Shown: positions 12,115 to 25,120 of the stretch, one piece after another | Numbering within the stretch: position 1 is the stretch's first letter | Layout of the letters: each line of letters starts with the position of its first letter | NCBI GenBank assembly: GCA_025267735.1 | Contig: CM046299.1 | Location: 28,187,327-28,251,326 of the forward strand | DNA length: 64,000 bases | Source of the DNA: Mactra quadrangularis | Lineage: Eukaryota > Mollusca > Bivalvia > Venerida > Mactridae | Direction of reading: 5' to 3' | Position numbers and translations under genes: made by a program | The notes under the pieces: generated by a model | The model's database searches: none | What the model was told of the DNA's origin: nothing | Seen by the model: the letters and a program-made list of their open reading frames with translations, nothing else

Positions 12115-13118
12115 TTACAATTTTACATATCCTCTTCCTTATGTGAACAGGTAAGTACCGTGACATTAAGAAAAATTTAAGTGCCAGTAAAGGGGTGCAC
12201 TAACGATCCATCCCCAATACTTCCTCCCCCTAGATGAATTGTTCCCAGTCATATAGGCCCTTGGACAATCCGTCCCAAAATTTGGGGAAGGATTGCCTAA
12301 GGACAAATATGACAGGGACAGATTGCCGACATTCCAGTAGAGGTAATGTGCCTTAGATCTCTAGTTTAATGTAATCATATTTCTGTCACCAAGGCCACCA
12401 TTCTTTAAACAACTTAATATTTTTGGATGCCACTTATTCTAATATTGATATGACCAGCATAATGGTTATGCACTAACAAGTATCATTTTAATTTTGAGTT
12501 TTTTAGCATTTTACCTTCATGAATATTCAATGTGTAAACTGAGGTTTCCAATCATTTTCACCCTGTACTGATTAGTCTGACGATTTAGACAGCCATCATA
12601 TATAAAATACAAAGATTGGCACGCATTTTAATCAATGCCAAGCTTATGCATAATGTAAACGAGAGCTGATTTTTCTCCATTCTTTGCTTTGGACGTTTGG
12701 TGACGTTTAACGGTGGTCAGAAGTGTCCACATATTCCCAAGTGTTTCCTGCATAAATCTTATATTCCATGTTGAATTTACAGTTTGTACAGATCGATAGA
12801 CATGTTACTTATTTGTTTACACCGTAATTACATAATTTCAATGCTAAACAATAAGTAAATGCCGCGAAATTGTTGGTTATCCTTCCGTCTCGAATGTAAA
12901 CAGTCCATTTACACTTTATTTTGAAGAGTATCCGGAACCATGCGATACGACTATGTGCGCATGCGTCAAAATCGCAGAGACTAAAAAACGTACGATTTTA
13001 CTGGAAGAGTACGATGGCGTTAGTAAGACGGTCATAAGATAAATCGCACCTAAGTCGTACATCTAAATCGTACGATAAGATCTTTGAAAATAGTAAGATG
13101 TTTAGTAAGACACCCCCC

Positions 13119-15302
13119 AGGTTCTTGCTGTTGGCTGCTCTTAGTCTAATTTTTATTCTGAAACCCCTAAAAATGACCAATGGATAGGTCTAAAAATTGA
13201 AGATAGACCAGTCTGTAGTGGAAATTCAGCATTGAAATGGTTAGAACTTAGAACCATCCATTTTGGTGATCCTAATAGGGAAACTTGACTTTACTTTAAA
13301 AAAAAGTTTTCATCTAAAGTTTCTTTACAACTTAAAGCTCCCAGTCAGCACCAATGACCTAGATATCACAATACATTAACATTAAAGCCAATGATCAGAC
13401 ATTCCTCATCTCCTAAGTTAATACATGTAGATAAAGGCAGATTTTCTATCATCAACACAAAAAACCCTTAACTTTATATGGAACTATCAAAGTTAAATGA
13501 TGGAGAAGTCTCATGATAGAAGAAATCAGAGAGAGATATACATTCCCTTAGTATATAAGATCAACAAGGGCTCAATACAAACTCATCAGTCTTAAAAGCT
13601 ATCATTCATTTTGGACCTCTCTCTCTCATTCAGTCGGATCAAATCAAATGATATGGACACATTCCCTCACAAATTGAAAATATCTCCAATATATGTTGTA
13701 CGTTCAGTCCAATCTTGTAAAATACTCAATTACAGGAGATTCTTATGCCTGGAAATGAGCATACTACTGTAATTATCGTTCCCCATTAGTCAAACTCCAC
13801 CGATAGAAATTGGCCTCGTGTCATAAACTAATACAATTTTGATGATAGACCGTCGTTACAGTGCAGTGGTTTCGTATCAGAACAAATCTGATAATTCATC
13901 AAAAAATATAAGCATTCAGCTAACATTGCTGATTTGGCGCCTTCATTTGCTTATGCCAGTATTCCGTCTTTCTAAACATTATTTTCAAGAGAAGAATCTG
14001 ATTGAGTGAAGTTTTATTATTTATTCAGAAAGGGATGTTATAAAAAAATCAAAGTTAGAAAGCTAGGAAAGATAGGGTTTATTTAAACATGAGACGATAA
14101 ATCTCCCATACATCATGTTGACAACTATTACAATGTAACTGTAAAATATTATCCCTCTTCTTAATTGTTTTCTACATTTTGCAATTCCAATATTCAACGA
14201 AAAAGATTAACGAGTACTCACTCTATCAAAGACAAATGATGTCTTTATTATGCATATACAGCAATATTAAACATTTTCAACATTTTCCTGTAATTAGAAT
14301 GACCAATCATAATTTTCACGAAAATTAAGAAAAAAAATCATGCTGTTGCAATTTTATGCAAAAAATCAACATTGAATCTTTATGGATGCGATTATAATTA
14401 AAAAAGCCGACCAGATTCTTGTCTTATACAAATTGGCACAATTATTACAAAATCACGCAATAATTTCGAAAAACCCTATTTATTGTACAGACTATTTATA
14501 CAATACATATAGACTTTTACATCTAGAAGCCTGGATGCTCTCTACGTCATCCCTCTAATGGCAAGACTTATTGTGAACATCCAAATCAATCAACTGTAGT
14601 CCCAATCAGTCCATTCATTGAGGCTTTAACAATGTAATCATCAAATTCCTGGTAATCATGCTACAAGTTCGCTATTGAATTTCACGCTGCAGTCAACATA
14701 TTTTTCACGCCACATGAACAATCCCGACGGATGTAGTCTTGTTTTAGATAATATTTTGTATGTATCCATATGAAGTTTGCTTGTTTTTCATTTCTTTAAA
14801 AAAAGTGCTTATCAAGAGACATTGAAGAAATTAATCAACTAGAAAAAGGACAAATTAGGGACCAGGGGCTTTAAGAGAAAAGCAATTAAATTGAGTCTGT
14901 CAGCTTTGTGTAACAACAAATTGACCATGAATTCACCCTCCAGCATTTATAAACATAAATTGGTCGCAAAATTTCTTATTATGCATTAATAGATGAAAAT
15001 TTTTAAAAATTAGAATAAGAAATTAGAATAACAAAATGTGAACGAAAATGGGGCGACAAACCTTAGGGTCTATATTGTATTATGTTGATATATACTATTA
15101 AATATAACAATCAGCGGACAATGGCATTGAAGCAAAGAAAAACAAACTGTGTTTTCATGAATGAAATAAGTTATAATATTTACCTTACAATACCACTGAA
15201 CTTTAGGCTAAAGATAAGTTTACAATGATCAACTCAAGTTTAAAATACCAAATAAAATAAATTGGATATAACATATGTTACAATGGTCAAATATCTTGTA
15301 GA
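13119..15302. other. No gene seen
   Basis: AT-rich unique DNA with no repeat match found within the window. Confidence 0.5.
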
Positions 15303-15545
15303 AGCAGTGGTCCAGCGGCTAGACATGCGCTTAGGGATTGAGGACCCAATTTCCATCCCCACTAGGGGCACTGCTAATTTCCTTGAGCAAGAAATTAACC
15401 TAGAGATATTTTTCACTTCACCCAGGTGTAACTGGGTAATGTGAGGGATCGCCTGCCTTAAGGTGATGATCAGGGTTATCATACAGAATTGTTAAGTGGG
15501 CTGAACATGTATATGCAAGCAGACTTTAAACCTAAACTTTAACTT
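15303..15545 (+). mobile_element. SINE family C, full length
   Basis: Head AGCAGTGGTCCAGCGGCTAG, then CCTTGAGCAAGAAATTAACC, CTTCACCCAGGTGTAACTGG and a T-rich end after GCAGACTTTAAACC. Overlapping ORFs on both strands are chance readings. Confidence 0.65.
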
Positions 15546-17409
15546 TTTTTAACTGAATGCAGCTTAATTGTACCAGATAATAATTGTGAAACAATGGAAA
15601 TATATCTGTAGAACAATTTAAGAAATAAAGAGAGACATATTGTGGAATTATTTCTGTTTACAATTATTCCATGCAGCATTTAAAGACCATAATTATAGGA
15701 AATAACTTTATTTGGTATATAAAATGTCATATATTATATCATTAATGGAGTATTATTAATTTTATATTTGAATACAGTTGCAAAATTTAAACAAAGGAAT
15801 TATTGCAAAAAATATGACCACTCTTACGCTCTTAATTTTTTCATTTTTTTATAATTTGACTACAGAAGACACAAATTAAATTAAAAAAAATTGATCTAAG
15901 GAGTACCGGTACGTTTGGCTAAATATCTATATTCAAACAATTTATAACAAGAAATATAAATCAATGATATGAAATGAGATTACACGAATGAAATTTGTCA
16001 CATTGATCAGAATAAAATACATAAAAAGATTTTAATTGTTAACACTACTCATAAATTTAAACAAAGAAACGTGGTAACCCCACTTTTGCTCCTTTGAGCC
16101 AAACAAGGCATGCTCAGAGCAATAATGTCTTAGATTTAAAGGCATACAAATGAGCATGTTACTCGTTTAATGTAATTATCACAGCCTGATTGGGTGTAAT
16201 CGTTTGTCAAATCTTCACACAAAATTTGCCAGAGTAATCACTCTTCCCTAATATTTTTTTTTCTGTTTTTAAATTGAAGAAATTTTTCAAGTTTTAAAGG
16301 AGGCAAGTGGTTTGTTAAAGTTAATTTCAGCCGACAGAACACAATCATGTTTGATCAAGTCCCATGACGATACAATACAACCTTGATCTCTTTATTGATC
16401 CAAACAAGATTGTCTGACAATAGAAAAAGACAAAACCTCTAATTATTTACTTGAAATGAACATTACAATTACCCAACAAACAATTATTTTAAGGGCAGGT
16501 AGCCGTTCTTTACACATTTACTTGATTGACAGCCAATTAAGTCACCCCTCCTGACACTAATTTCGCCAATTAACAATACCCTAAGGGAACCAAAGTTGAC
16601 AATTTGTCTGATGAAGGATGCAGAAAGTCAAAAGATACAGTGGTTTGATAGCTACACTTTAGTTGCAATATTACATAGCCCAAGTGCATCTTGGGACACA
16701 AGCAACTGTAGATATTGAAACTGATATCAGTTGAGCTGCACTAAACGTATTTGTAAAGATATAAATAAAGTGACTGTCACAAGTTTGACAGCTGATTATA
16801 TCTCCAATTTTCACAATGAGATTGATGAACAAGAAAGATTGGAGGAAAAATGACACCTAGGACTTATAGTAATGAATAAACATGAGAGGTATAAATCTGC
16901 CAGTATTTGTGTCTGTCATCTTCATTAATATATGTAATTCAAATTTTGACAGAGGATATAACTACATGAAAGATAACCAATTGGTTTTTCACTGTTTTTT
17001 CATCTTGTCTGTATTTTCCTAAAATGGTCATTAGGGGGAAACAACATCATCTTAGGATGCGACAGAATTCTGTTTAAATTTAGATATCCATTAGATAAAG
17101 AATTAACATCTTGTAATACAAGGTTCATATCTAATGCATTAAATATGTCCAAAGAAAATACTTTCACCGCTATAGTTTTTTAGTCAAGTCAGCAGAGACT
17201 AAATTTCATGCCAAAATAAAATGAAGCTATTCATCATAAGAGATAAGTTATAGTCTAGAACACTCAATGCTTACTGTTCAAAATATTATCAGGAAGGTTT
17301 CAAGGGAATTCAAAGATGATTGAAGACAGCTATTCTAAATACCTCAGAAGTTATACATTATTTCAACTTATAAGGTCAATTTTGAAGATATAATCAGGCC
17401 AAGGGTACA
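15546..17409. other. No gene seen
   Basis: AT-rich DNA; only short chance frames. Confidence 0.5.
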
Positions 17410-17650
17410 TTAACCTTAACCAGTAACTGCGAAATATGGCAGACCGACAGACAAATCCTGTAAAAAATTAGAAGGTCCGCCTAGATCTACAGATTTATAG
17501 GACCTACTGTCCGGCAAAATATTATTCCACATTATTTTTACTGCATCAACTTTGGTCCTGTAACACTTGGTTTGGTCCTGTAAAATTTTGATCTTCACAT
17601 GACCTACTGTCCAGTAATAAGTTGTTGAGTTTCGCAGTGACTGACATTAA
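17410..17650. repeat. Possible small inverted-repeat element
   Basis: AGTAACTGCGAAA near the left is inverted as TTTCGCAGTGACT near the right. GACCTACTGTCC occurs twice and TTGGTCCTGTAA twice inside. Boundaries are uncertain. Confidence 0.35.
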
Positions 17651-17704
17651 CCCTTGTTTTTATTGTTTATCAACGTTTTTTGAATCACAGAATCTAGCTA
17701 GCAT

Positions 17705-17947
17705 TATATTACTTTTGTGTAGCTTGGTCATGAAATGATGTATATGGCCATCCTCCCTCCTACCACTAATTCTAAATCATGTAGGGAAATTGTCAGTCAC
17801 TGATGGAAGTATGTGACAAATACTAACTGGTTAACAGCTAAATTCAAAGATTCGGCCTGTCCAGGAATAATAGTGAGCAGGTTGACTTACCATTTTTATA
17901 TGACCTATACAATGAGTTGCTACAGCTTTAAACCCAAACAAAACAAA
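17705..17947 (+). mobile_element. SINE family A, 5'-truncated copy
   Basis: Starts in the TTGGTCATGAAAT part of the body and runs to AAACCCAAACAAAACAAA. The head is missing, as is common for 5'-truncated retrocopies. Confidence 0.65.
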
Positions 17948-18106
17948 GCTTTCAGAGGCCTCCAGTCTCCTAGACCCCTGGCTTCTAGTTTTTAAAGTCT
18001 CACACCTGAAGCCACCAGACCATTGGCAGCTATGGAAATTAAATAGTTTCAGGATCCTAAGCAGAAACTTTTTGATATTCTTCATGGCACACAGCAGCAT
18101 TGGTCT

Positions 18107-18549
18107 ATCTATATTAGGGATGTAACGGTTAACCGATAAACCGGTTAATTATAATTGCAATACAACTTCTGATGGTTTTTAACCGGTTCGTTTTTCTCTG
18201 AACCGGGTTTTTCTAGTTATGTTCCATACTGATTGTTTTTATCAGAGTCTGAAATTTTAATGTTTGAATAAATGTTAAAATGTGTTCGGAAACTTGAAAT
18301 ATTTTTCGTAAAGTCAGAGAATAATTATCTTTGAAAGTCCATTCACAACCTTTTTTCTAACTTATTCAAACATTTGCATAATACAATGTACAATGTTGAT
18401 CAAATTAAGACGATGCACGTGCATTAATTTATGCTATGCATGTACGCGCAAAGAACAATATGTATTGCAATATATTGCAATACGGGTTTTGTGCATTGCA
18501 ATTTATTGCAATACGGTTTTTACCGTATTGTTACACCCCTAATCAATAT
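18107..18549. mobile_element. hAT-type MITE with 8-bp target duplication, copy 2 (other family)
   Basis: The 427-bp element at 18115-18541 starts TAGGGATGTAACGGTTAACC and ends ACGGTTTTTACCGTATTG then TTACACCCCTA. The flanks ATCTATAT and ATCAATAT match at 7 of 8 bases. ATTGCAATACGG repeats lie near the right end. Its interior is unlike the hAT MITE at 3727. Confidence 0.8.
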
Positions 18550-19072
18550 AGTATATATATCACAATAGAGTCATGACATCATTTAAAATAGCAATTTCAC
18601 ATAGAGTTTCGATCAATGCTAATATTCTCAGAATAATTCTAACAATAAGTCTTATAATATTCTGATAAACAAAAAAAGAATTGTATATAAAAAATTTCAT
18701 CAATTTTGTGTCTAGAGCGTGCTGTAACATTCCCCCGTCTGCTTACTATGTATGAACTTACATTAACATCAATATAGCGTCTGAAACAATTGCTTCATTT
18801 CCGTATATTTCATATATATAATATTGCCTATAGTATTATTGATATGTCAATATTTTTTCTTCAAGAGTTCCACCAATATCAGAGAAACACGTGAGCAGGT
18901 CAGCCAATTCAGACAAAAAAACAAATTTGCTAGGGTAAAGCTACTCTCTAAAGGAAAATAAAACAATTCGCATGAAATTCAGACCAAAAGAACTTAAGTG
19001 TTTTGATCCTTTTTTATATAAAATTGTCTAACAAAGAAAATCTAAGAAAATGTTACTTCAATATATATTTGT

Positions 19073-19345
19073 TTTAGGGGTGGATCCAGGATTTTTTCAA
19101 GGGGGGGGGGTCTGAACTTTTTCTAGGGGGGGTCCAAACTTTCAAACCACAATCAGATTATACACTTTGTAATAACGCAGCATATTCATAATAAAAACTA
19201 CATAATCATTAGATCTATGTTATGCACAAAGGTGAGCGAAGATAGTTAAAAAATACACTCATGGATGAGTACATTTTGGAAATTTCAGGGGGGGGGGGGT
19301 CTGGACGCCCCTGACCCCAAGCTAGATCCACTTATGGGTTTAACT
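19073..19345. mobile_element. G-run-ended TIR element related to the 20876 type
   Basis: Left end AGGGGTGGATCCAGGATTTT and right end AAGCTAGATCCACTTATGGG are inverted imperfectly around GTGGATC. Two long G runs (19100 and 19290) precede TCTGGAC/TCTGAAC. No coding sequence. Confidence 0.45.
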
Positions 19346-19573
19346 ATGAGAACTGTTACAACTGTTGAACAAAAGAAACTTAATATTTATATGAAAACAT
19401 CTGCTTTAGAGACAGTCTCTGTTTTAAGGATGGAATTGGAAGTTTGTCTTATACATAGTTCTAAAAGCTATAGGAATTTTGTTTAAATAAATACAGAAAC
19501 ACTCCCATCTGTATATTTGAGTTTGCTGCACACATATATGAATAATCAGGACATTTATATATACACCAAAAGC

Positions 19574-19835
19574 AACCCAGGTTGGTTACACCAGGATTTT
19601 ACATCTAGTGCCCTGAAAGGGGGTACAGGTTCGAATCCCATTTGGGGAGGTATACCCTGCCATGAAAATTTGACAAGAATGTCAATTTTTCTCAATTAAT
19701 AAAGTATATGGTGAAGTTTCCAACCTTGTGGAAAGGTAGGCGAGTACTGTTATAGACAAGGGTCCAGGTAAGCGAGGTTAGGTGCACTGGACACCGTAAA
19801 ATAACCGGAAAATTGTGTTGACACAGCGTTAATTA
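19574..19835 (+). mobile_element. tRNA-derived SINE family B, copy 1
   Basis: Box-B-like GGTTCGAATCCCATTTGG, then CCCTGCCATGAAAATTTGAC, GTGAAGTTTCCAACCTTGTG, GACAAGGGTCCAGGTAAGC and GTGTTGACACAGCGTTAA, a body shared by all family B copies. Confidence 0.75.
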
Positions 19836-19867
19836 AAAAGTTAATTAAAAACCTAGCATAAATAAAT

Positions 19868-20065
19868 AAATACAAGAGCAGTCAACAGACTGCACACTTT
19901 ATTATTTGGGGTGCTCCTTCAGTAATTGCAAATATATAAAAAAATATAAAAATGTTGCACCTAAAAACTTACCCAAGAAGTGATATGCCTTATTTACAAC
20001 TGAGTTAGGATTAGCCTGCCTATTCTCCAAAAAGTTAAGCTAATCAAATAAATATCCACTGATAT
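19868..20065. repeat. Hairpin-headed repeat, GCAGTC type
   Basis: TACAAGA is followed by the stem GCAGTC-AACA-GACTGC (19878-19893). The tail CTGAGTTAGGATTAGCCTGC..TATTCTCCAAAAAGTTAAGC matches the tail at 37760-37800. Confidence 0.55.
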
Positions 20066-20279
20066 AAGAACAATTCATAATTGAAGGGCTATAACTCTGC
20101 TTTATTATTTAATAGATTGTCCAGAATGTTACTAAAACTTATCAAAACTATTTTGACAAAGAACAAACTGAACAATGTCTTCTGACAAAGTTTGATGAAG
20201 ATCAAATCACAACTGTTGGCCTTACAGATGTCTCTTCCTACAAGAGCTAAACTTGCTGACACCAACACCATTGCCCCTA

Positions 20280-20620
20280 TTTATAGATCACTTCCACTTC
20301 ATGCATAGTTCATTAATTGTAATAATTCAGTCAGGTTCAATAATCAAGTAAATAAACAGTTCATGAGGCATTCATGAAGATAAAATGGCACACATTAATC
20401 TTAAGTCTACAATAATTTTAGTTCATGAATTGTCACTCAGGTTCCTAAATGCTTATGAACCATTAAGAATAGTTCAAGTTTACAAGCCTATCAAGAATAA
20501 GACTGTTCTTGTTTATTTCATGAACTATGATTAAGAACACAGTTTAAGTACTGTTCATAAACTGATCATATATAGCTCGAATAGTTCATGATTTCAAGAG
20601 TATAATTTCACAAAGGTTTG
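20280..20620 (-). repeat. GTTCATGAAC-rich repeat, copy 2, inverted
   Basis: Same motif order as 1900-2200 on the other strand (CAAGAATAAGACTGTTCTTG, TTCATGAACTATGATTAAGA). Confidence 0.55.
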
Positions 20621-20860
20621 CTAGCAGCCCAAACACTCCCATGCTGTGTAGTTTACTTAATGAGATTAGTCTTTATTTAACATATCTATACCTCACAGTA
20701 ACTAAAAAGTATTTATATATCTATTTTAGAAGTACAAATAAGGAACCAATTTAAGCATTCACTCTAATAAAGACTAGCATACTATATATTTACAAGTATT
20801 TTTATACAATGGAACATCAGCAAACCCAGGTCATCAATGAATACTGAATCTATAATTGCA

Positions 20861-21456
20861 AGCTTCGCACAAAACCATAGGCGGATCCAGGGGGGAGGGG
20901 GGGGCGGACCCAGCGTACGCCCCCAAAAAAATTGCCCAAGCAAAGGTTTTTTCTATTATAAAATATAATATTTATAGGAAAATATATCAATATAAATATC
21001 CAAAATTTTCGCACTCTACGTGTGCAATTAGTAACAAGACCCAGGAACTACAATAATACAATGACATAACGTACAATAATTCAAGGAAAATTCCTCCTAA
21101 GTATTTGTAACATTTTAACATGATCCAACGGGTGCAAAAATTATATGATATATATCTAGATGCTTTAATCGTATATCCTCGGGAATGGATAGTATTGGTT
21201 CTGCAAATGTGCCTAAATCCCTTAGAAATGAGCTTTAGGGATCGCAGCAACGCTGAACCCCTGGTCAAGGCTTTGGCAAGGACTCATAGTGGGCGTTTGA
21301 ATACGGCCCCAAGACCTCAAGTCTGCTTGTTCATTTTCTGCCCCGTAACTTAAATTTTCCGCCCCCCATAACTGGAAATCCTGGATCTGCCTATGAAAAC
21401 GGTTGTAACTCACTCTTTTTTCAAATTGAGTTATGACCATTTTGTGCAAAGTCTGC
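20861..21456. repeat. Foldback element copy 2, split by the 520-bp insertion
   Basis: The left piece is 20861-20875 (CTTCGCACAAAAC) and the rest is 21396-21456 (GGTTGTAACTCACTC onward). Removing 20876-21395 and one AAAAC restores the family's hairpin layout. Confidence 0.65.
20876..21395. mobile_element. 520-bp TIR element inserted into a foldback element
   Basis: Ends are CATAGGCGGATCCAGG (left) and CCTGGATCTGCCTATG (right), inverted with one mismatch. AAAAC flanks it on both sides (20871-20875 and 21396-21400), so a 5-bp target duplication is likely. The left end has a G-rich run. No transposase is present. It splits an 83-bp-type foldback element. Confidence 0.7.
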
Positions 21457-24400
21457 AATTTGGTGATCCCTAAACTAAGACAAATTTATTCAGTACATGT
21501 ATAAACCCTTGAATAACTCAGAACCTCAGCCATTTTTAAAAGTTCATTATCCTCAACCCAAATACCATGTTTTCTCTTAAAATACCCGCAGGATCTCCAA
21601 GTCTATACACTTCCAATGACATTTAGAGTTTAGGATAAGAAAGAACTTACTGGGTCATGAACAGAACAATAAATTTCATTACCCCTATGTATACAAACAT
21701 TATAATCAAATTTGCAATTCCTAACTAAGTTTATAGAGGTTTAACAACTTCTATGTAATTTCTCAAATTAAATTTCAACAGCTAGTTTTGAGATAAGAAA
21801 ATACAATTTCAAGTCGAGAATAGTTCACCAGATTAAATTGATTAGGCATCAAATCAATGCTGGGAGTTTGTTGTATATGTGGCAATTGGCAAGAAAAACA
21901 AACAAAAACCAACAGCCACAGTAATTAGTACTTAATTAGCTTATAATGACAAGATACATAAATTAGATCCGAGGCTAATTTGACCCGATGGTGAGTAGAG
22001 AACAACAACATTTCTTGAATAGTTGATGCATGGTCATAAATTTATACAGCCACTGAAATCAAAGGTATAGTGGGACAATGATGATACAAGACAATAATAA
22101 ATATGGGAGGTACGCAGTAATAGGTTTGTAATTGATGACAGGAGATAGGCTATTATCATTGACTAGAATTATATGGACATTATCACTGATGAGTCTAGTG
22201 TTAATGTGTTAGAAACAAACTGATTTATTACACTGTCTAATCATTTATCATTAGCTAGCCACTTTGATGATGTTAACTTGAAACCTATTCACAACATATG
22301 CTGACCATTGACTTTTCATTATGTTTAGATTAAAGACATTCTTGGGCTAGCCATTAAATTCATGGCACCATTCTTAGCCTACCATCAAAACCATGGAACT
22401 ATCAGACTAATCCCATTTTGCGGGTTTAGCAGAAAACCATTGCAACTAAATGTAAGAAAAGAGTGGGATATGACTGTTTTGCACTAAACCCGCGATTTAC
22501 ATTGTAAAAGCACTCAGCCAAGAGATTGCGCTTGCAGCCAAGGTGACCAGATAAGAATTGTTCCAATCTCTTACACCAACATTATTCAATAGGTTCAGAT
22601 AAGCATGGATAATAAAGGAGATATCTCATCATCATTATGTCTGAAATAAGTGATAAGAACGAATTTACAAATTGTAATGTGCTTGATGCATCAGTTGGTG
22701 CTCTTTGAATCAATCTGAAATTTAAGACAAACACCTGATAGTGATACCACCACTCAATGATCATCATCTGAATTTTTACTAGAGTAGGCACTGCAGTGTT
22801 ATACTTTTTAATTGTTTGAGCTGATAGCCCCTAACAGAGTATCAAAGCACTAATAGCACTGTCCATCATGGGGTTTTGATAGAATATATAAACACAGGAT
22901 AATATAACAAACGAAAGTGATACAAAGGGAAATTTCCCTGGTCCTTTTTTAAACCTTAATTTGAAAATAATAAAAAAACATAACACATGCAGCACACATT
23001 ACAATTTTATCAAACTATAACCAAAGACAAAAAGTCTATAATGTTTCTTTATATTTATGACCATGCACTAATTCAACACCAGTCAATCTGAGCAACAAAC
23101 CTTACAAACGTGTGAACTTCTTAATGACTCACATGGTACAAGTTCCTGACATGAACATGGCCTCATCTGACACTTTTACTATGTTGAACTTACTTCACAA
23201 ATACAAAAAACACATATCTGGTAAATTTCAAGATGAAACAGATTAATGCAATAATGCATCAATTACTATGACAACTGAAGAAGGACAAAATACTAAGATT
23301 CTGACATAATCAGTGAAAACTGTGAAATAAAAACACATTTTTATTGTATAAAATGTGCCAAGAAAGCAATAAAATCACACAGATTTTCCACATTTAAATG
23401 CAGGCATGCAATACTCTAACCTATCATTTCGTTAGATCCTATGAAAAATTTGTAAATTTAGCTACAAGTTCACCAATTTTTCTCAGTTTAAAATTTGTAC
23501 TTTAAGGGACAAGGTCATAAAGTGAAATACCAGACTTCAGCTGAATACCTAGTCAAGACTGCAAAAGGTTAACTGCAGAAACACAAAACAACTAGTGAAA
23601 GACAGCAGAGCCATTTCCTAATTTGTAAACTTAACACTGTTTTAAGGTGATAATGAGAGTTTAACATTGTTTTCTGAATTTTATAGTCACATTATTAAGC
23701 TAAGGCATGGTCTGCATTTCATATAAAGTGTGTCAAGCCAAAAATGAGTCACAATTTTTTTGTGTTAAAAACAATAAAAATGCCAGAACCGACTGTTATT
23801 TCATTATACTGTTTCAGTTACCAAACATGGTTTTATTTTAAATTCACTGCAAATAAAATCATTCACAATGAAATTGTCGAAAATCTTTCCTTAACATTAT
23901 TATGAGATTGCTATCACCTAAGCTTACAAAGTGTTGTAATACAATACATCGAAGTGTGGCAACACGGCTATTTAACTTTGATCACTCTTTTTATCACCGA
24001 TCCAAATCGTTCCAAAAATCTTCAAAAAATATTTTATAAATCTACCACAATGAACTTTTACACATTTCTATGATCTTATCAGCCCATCAACAATGAAGAT
24101 AGAAAACTGGCCAATCTCATGGATGAATGAGTTTTAACAGTTAACAATAAACTTTATTACAATGTTAGTGGGGGGCGTTCTTTTCATCAAATTTTGTGAC
24201 AAAATGTGGAAACTGATATACTTCATAAAAATGTTGTGACAGACATTTAAGATACTTTTGATGGGAAAGTGCAAAACTAGTCGAACTACATTATAAATAA
24301 AGAAGGAAATAGATTAGTTTTGCAATAATCTGTCATGACTTCTATATCAAGTAACATATGTACAGAATGGTAAGTGTAAAGTCAGTACTATGTCAAATAT

Positions 24401-24579
24401 ACTTACTGTTCTGTCTGTATACATTGTATTTAAATAGTAAAATGAGATGAGCTGGAAGACCAAATTGAATTATAATAGTATTAAAGTATATGGAGACATA
24501 TCTTATATCATCTGTAACAATGTCGTCAAGGCATTTAATGTAATACAATAATCTATTGTAAGTGTATAAAACTACAGAG
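21457..24579. other. No gene seen apart from one foldback element
   Basis: Contains the foldback element at 22417-22497. Otherwise AT-rich DNA without recognisable features. Confidence 0.5.
22417..22497. repeat. Foldback element copy 3
   Basis: Starts TGCGGGTTTAGC and ends GCACTAAACCCGCGA. The inner arms have drifted more than in other copies. Confidence 0.7.
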
Positions 24580-24895
24580 CCACCTGGCTTAGCTCAGTTA
24601 GTAGCACACAAGTCTACTGATTGAGGGGTGAAGGGTTCAATTCCCAGACAGGGAATACTTTCATGGCCCTTTGGTCATGAAATTATTTCTACGGCCATTC
24701 TCCCTTTTACCAATGATTCTTTATCATGTAGGGCAGTTGTCAGTCACTGACGAAAGTATGCACTTAGTTAACAGCTAAATTCAGAGATTAAGCCTTTTCA
24801 GGAACAATGAGTTAAGGTTGACTGACTGCCGTTATATGATCAACCTATACAATGCGTAGCTATGGCATTAACCCCTCCCCCCCCCAAAAAAAAAT
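24580..24895 (+). mobile_element. SINE family A, near full length
   Basis: Head GGCTTAGCTCAGTTAGTAGC, box-B-like GGGTTCAATTCCC, the shared body, then a C-run and A-rich tail. Confidence 0.8.
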
Positions 24896-24906
24896 ATATA
24901 TACATA

Positions 24907-25120
24907 GTACAGTATAACCTCTGCAGAGCAGCCCTCTCCATAACAAATCCTCAGCACAACAACAGCTTTTGATATTTCCCTTCGATGTCAATTTAATTAG
25001 ATTTAACCTCTGCAGAACAACAACCTCTGAACAGAAACATAATTTGGTCTCCCACAGTGGGTGTTGTTCAGAAATTATCAGCTATCAGAAAATATAAATA
25101 TTAGTAGTACTGCCCTACCA
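24907..25120. mobile_element. CAGTATAACC MITE, copy 2
   Basis: Begins TACAGTATAACCTCTGCAGA and closely follows copy 1 (AACAACAGCTTTTGATATTT, CAACCTCTGAACAG). It abuts the A-rich tail of the SINE before it. The right end is decayed and uncertain. Confidence 0.55.

Larger units (their letters stand above)
7376..13118. mobile_element. 5.7-kb degenerate DNA transposon with doubled terminal motifs
   Basis: The left end GGGGGCGTCTTACTAAACAT is inverted at the right end (GATGTTTAGTAAGACACCCC, 13097-13116). A second copy of the motif lies 73 bases inward on the left (GTGTCTTACTAAACATC, about 7451). A weaker copy lies about 80 bases inward on the right (GTTAGTAAGACGG, about 13018). TCGTACGA motifs cluster at both ends. 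A short frame at 7554-7721 reads LAINRYRLDTESTTCYVL, vaguely like PIF/Harbinger transposase N-termini; this is weak. No target duplication is clear. The interior is mostly AT-rich DNA with MITEs inserted. Confidence 0.5.

Noticed and set aside
22186..22225. CTGATGA followed by GAAA, suggesting a hammerhead ribozyme
   Set aside because: The bases between and around them do not form stems I, II or III.
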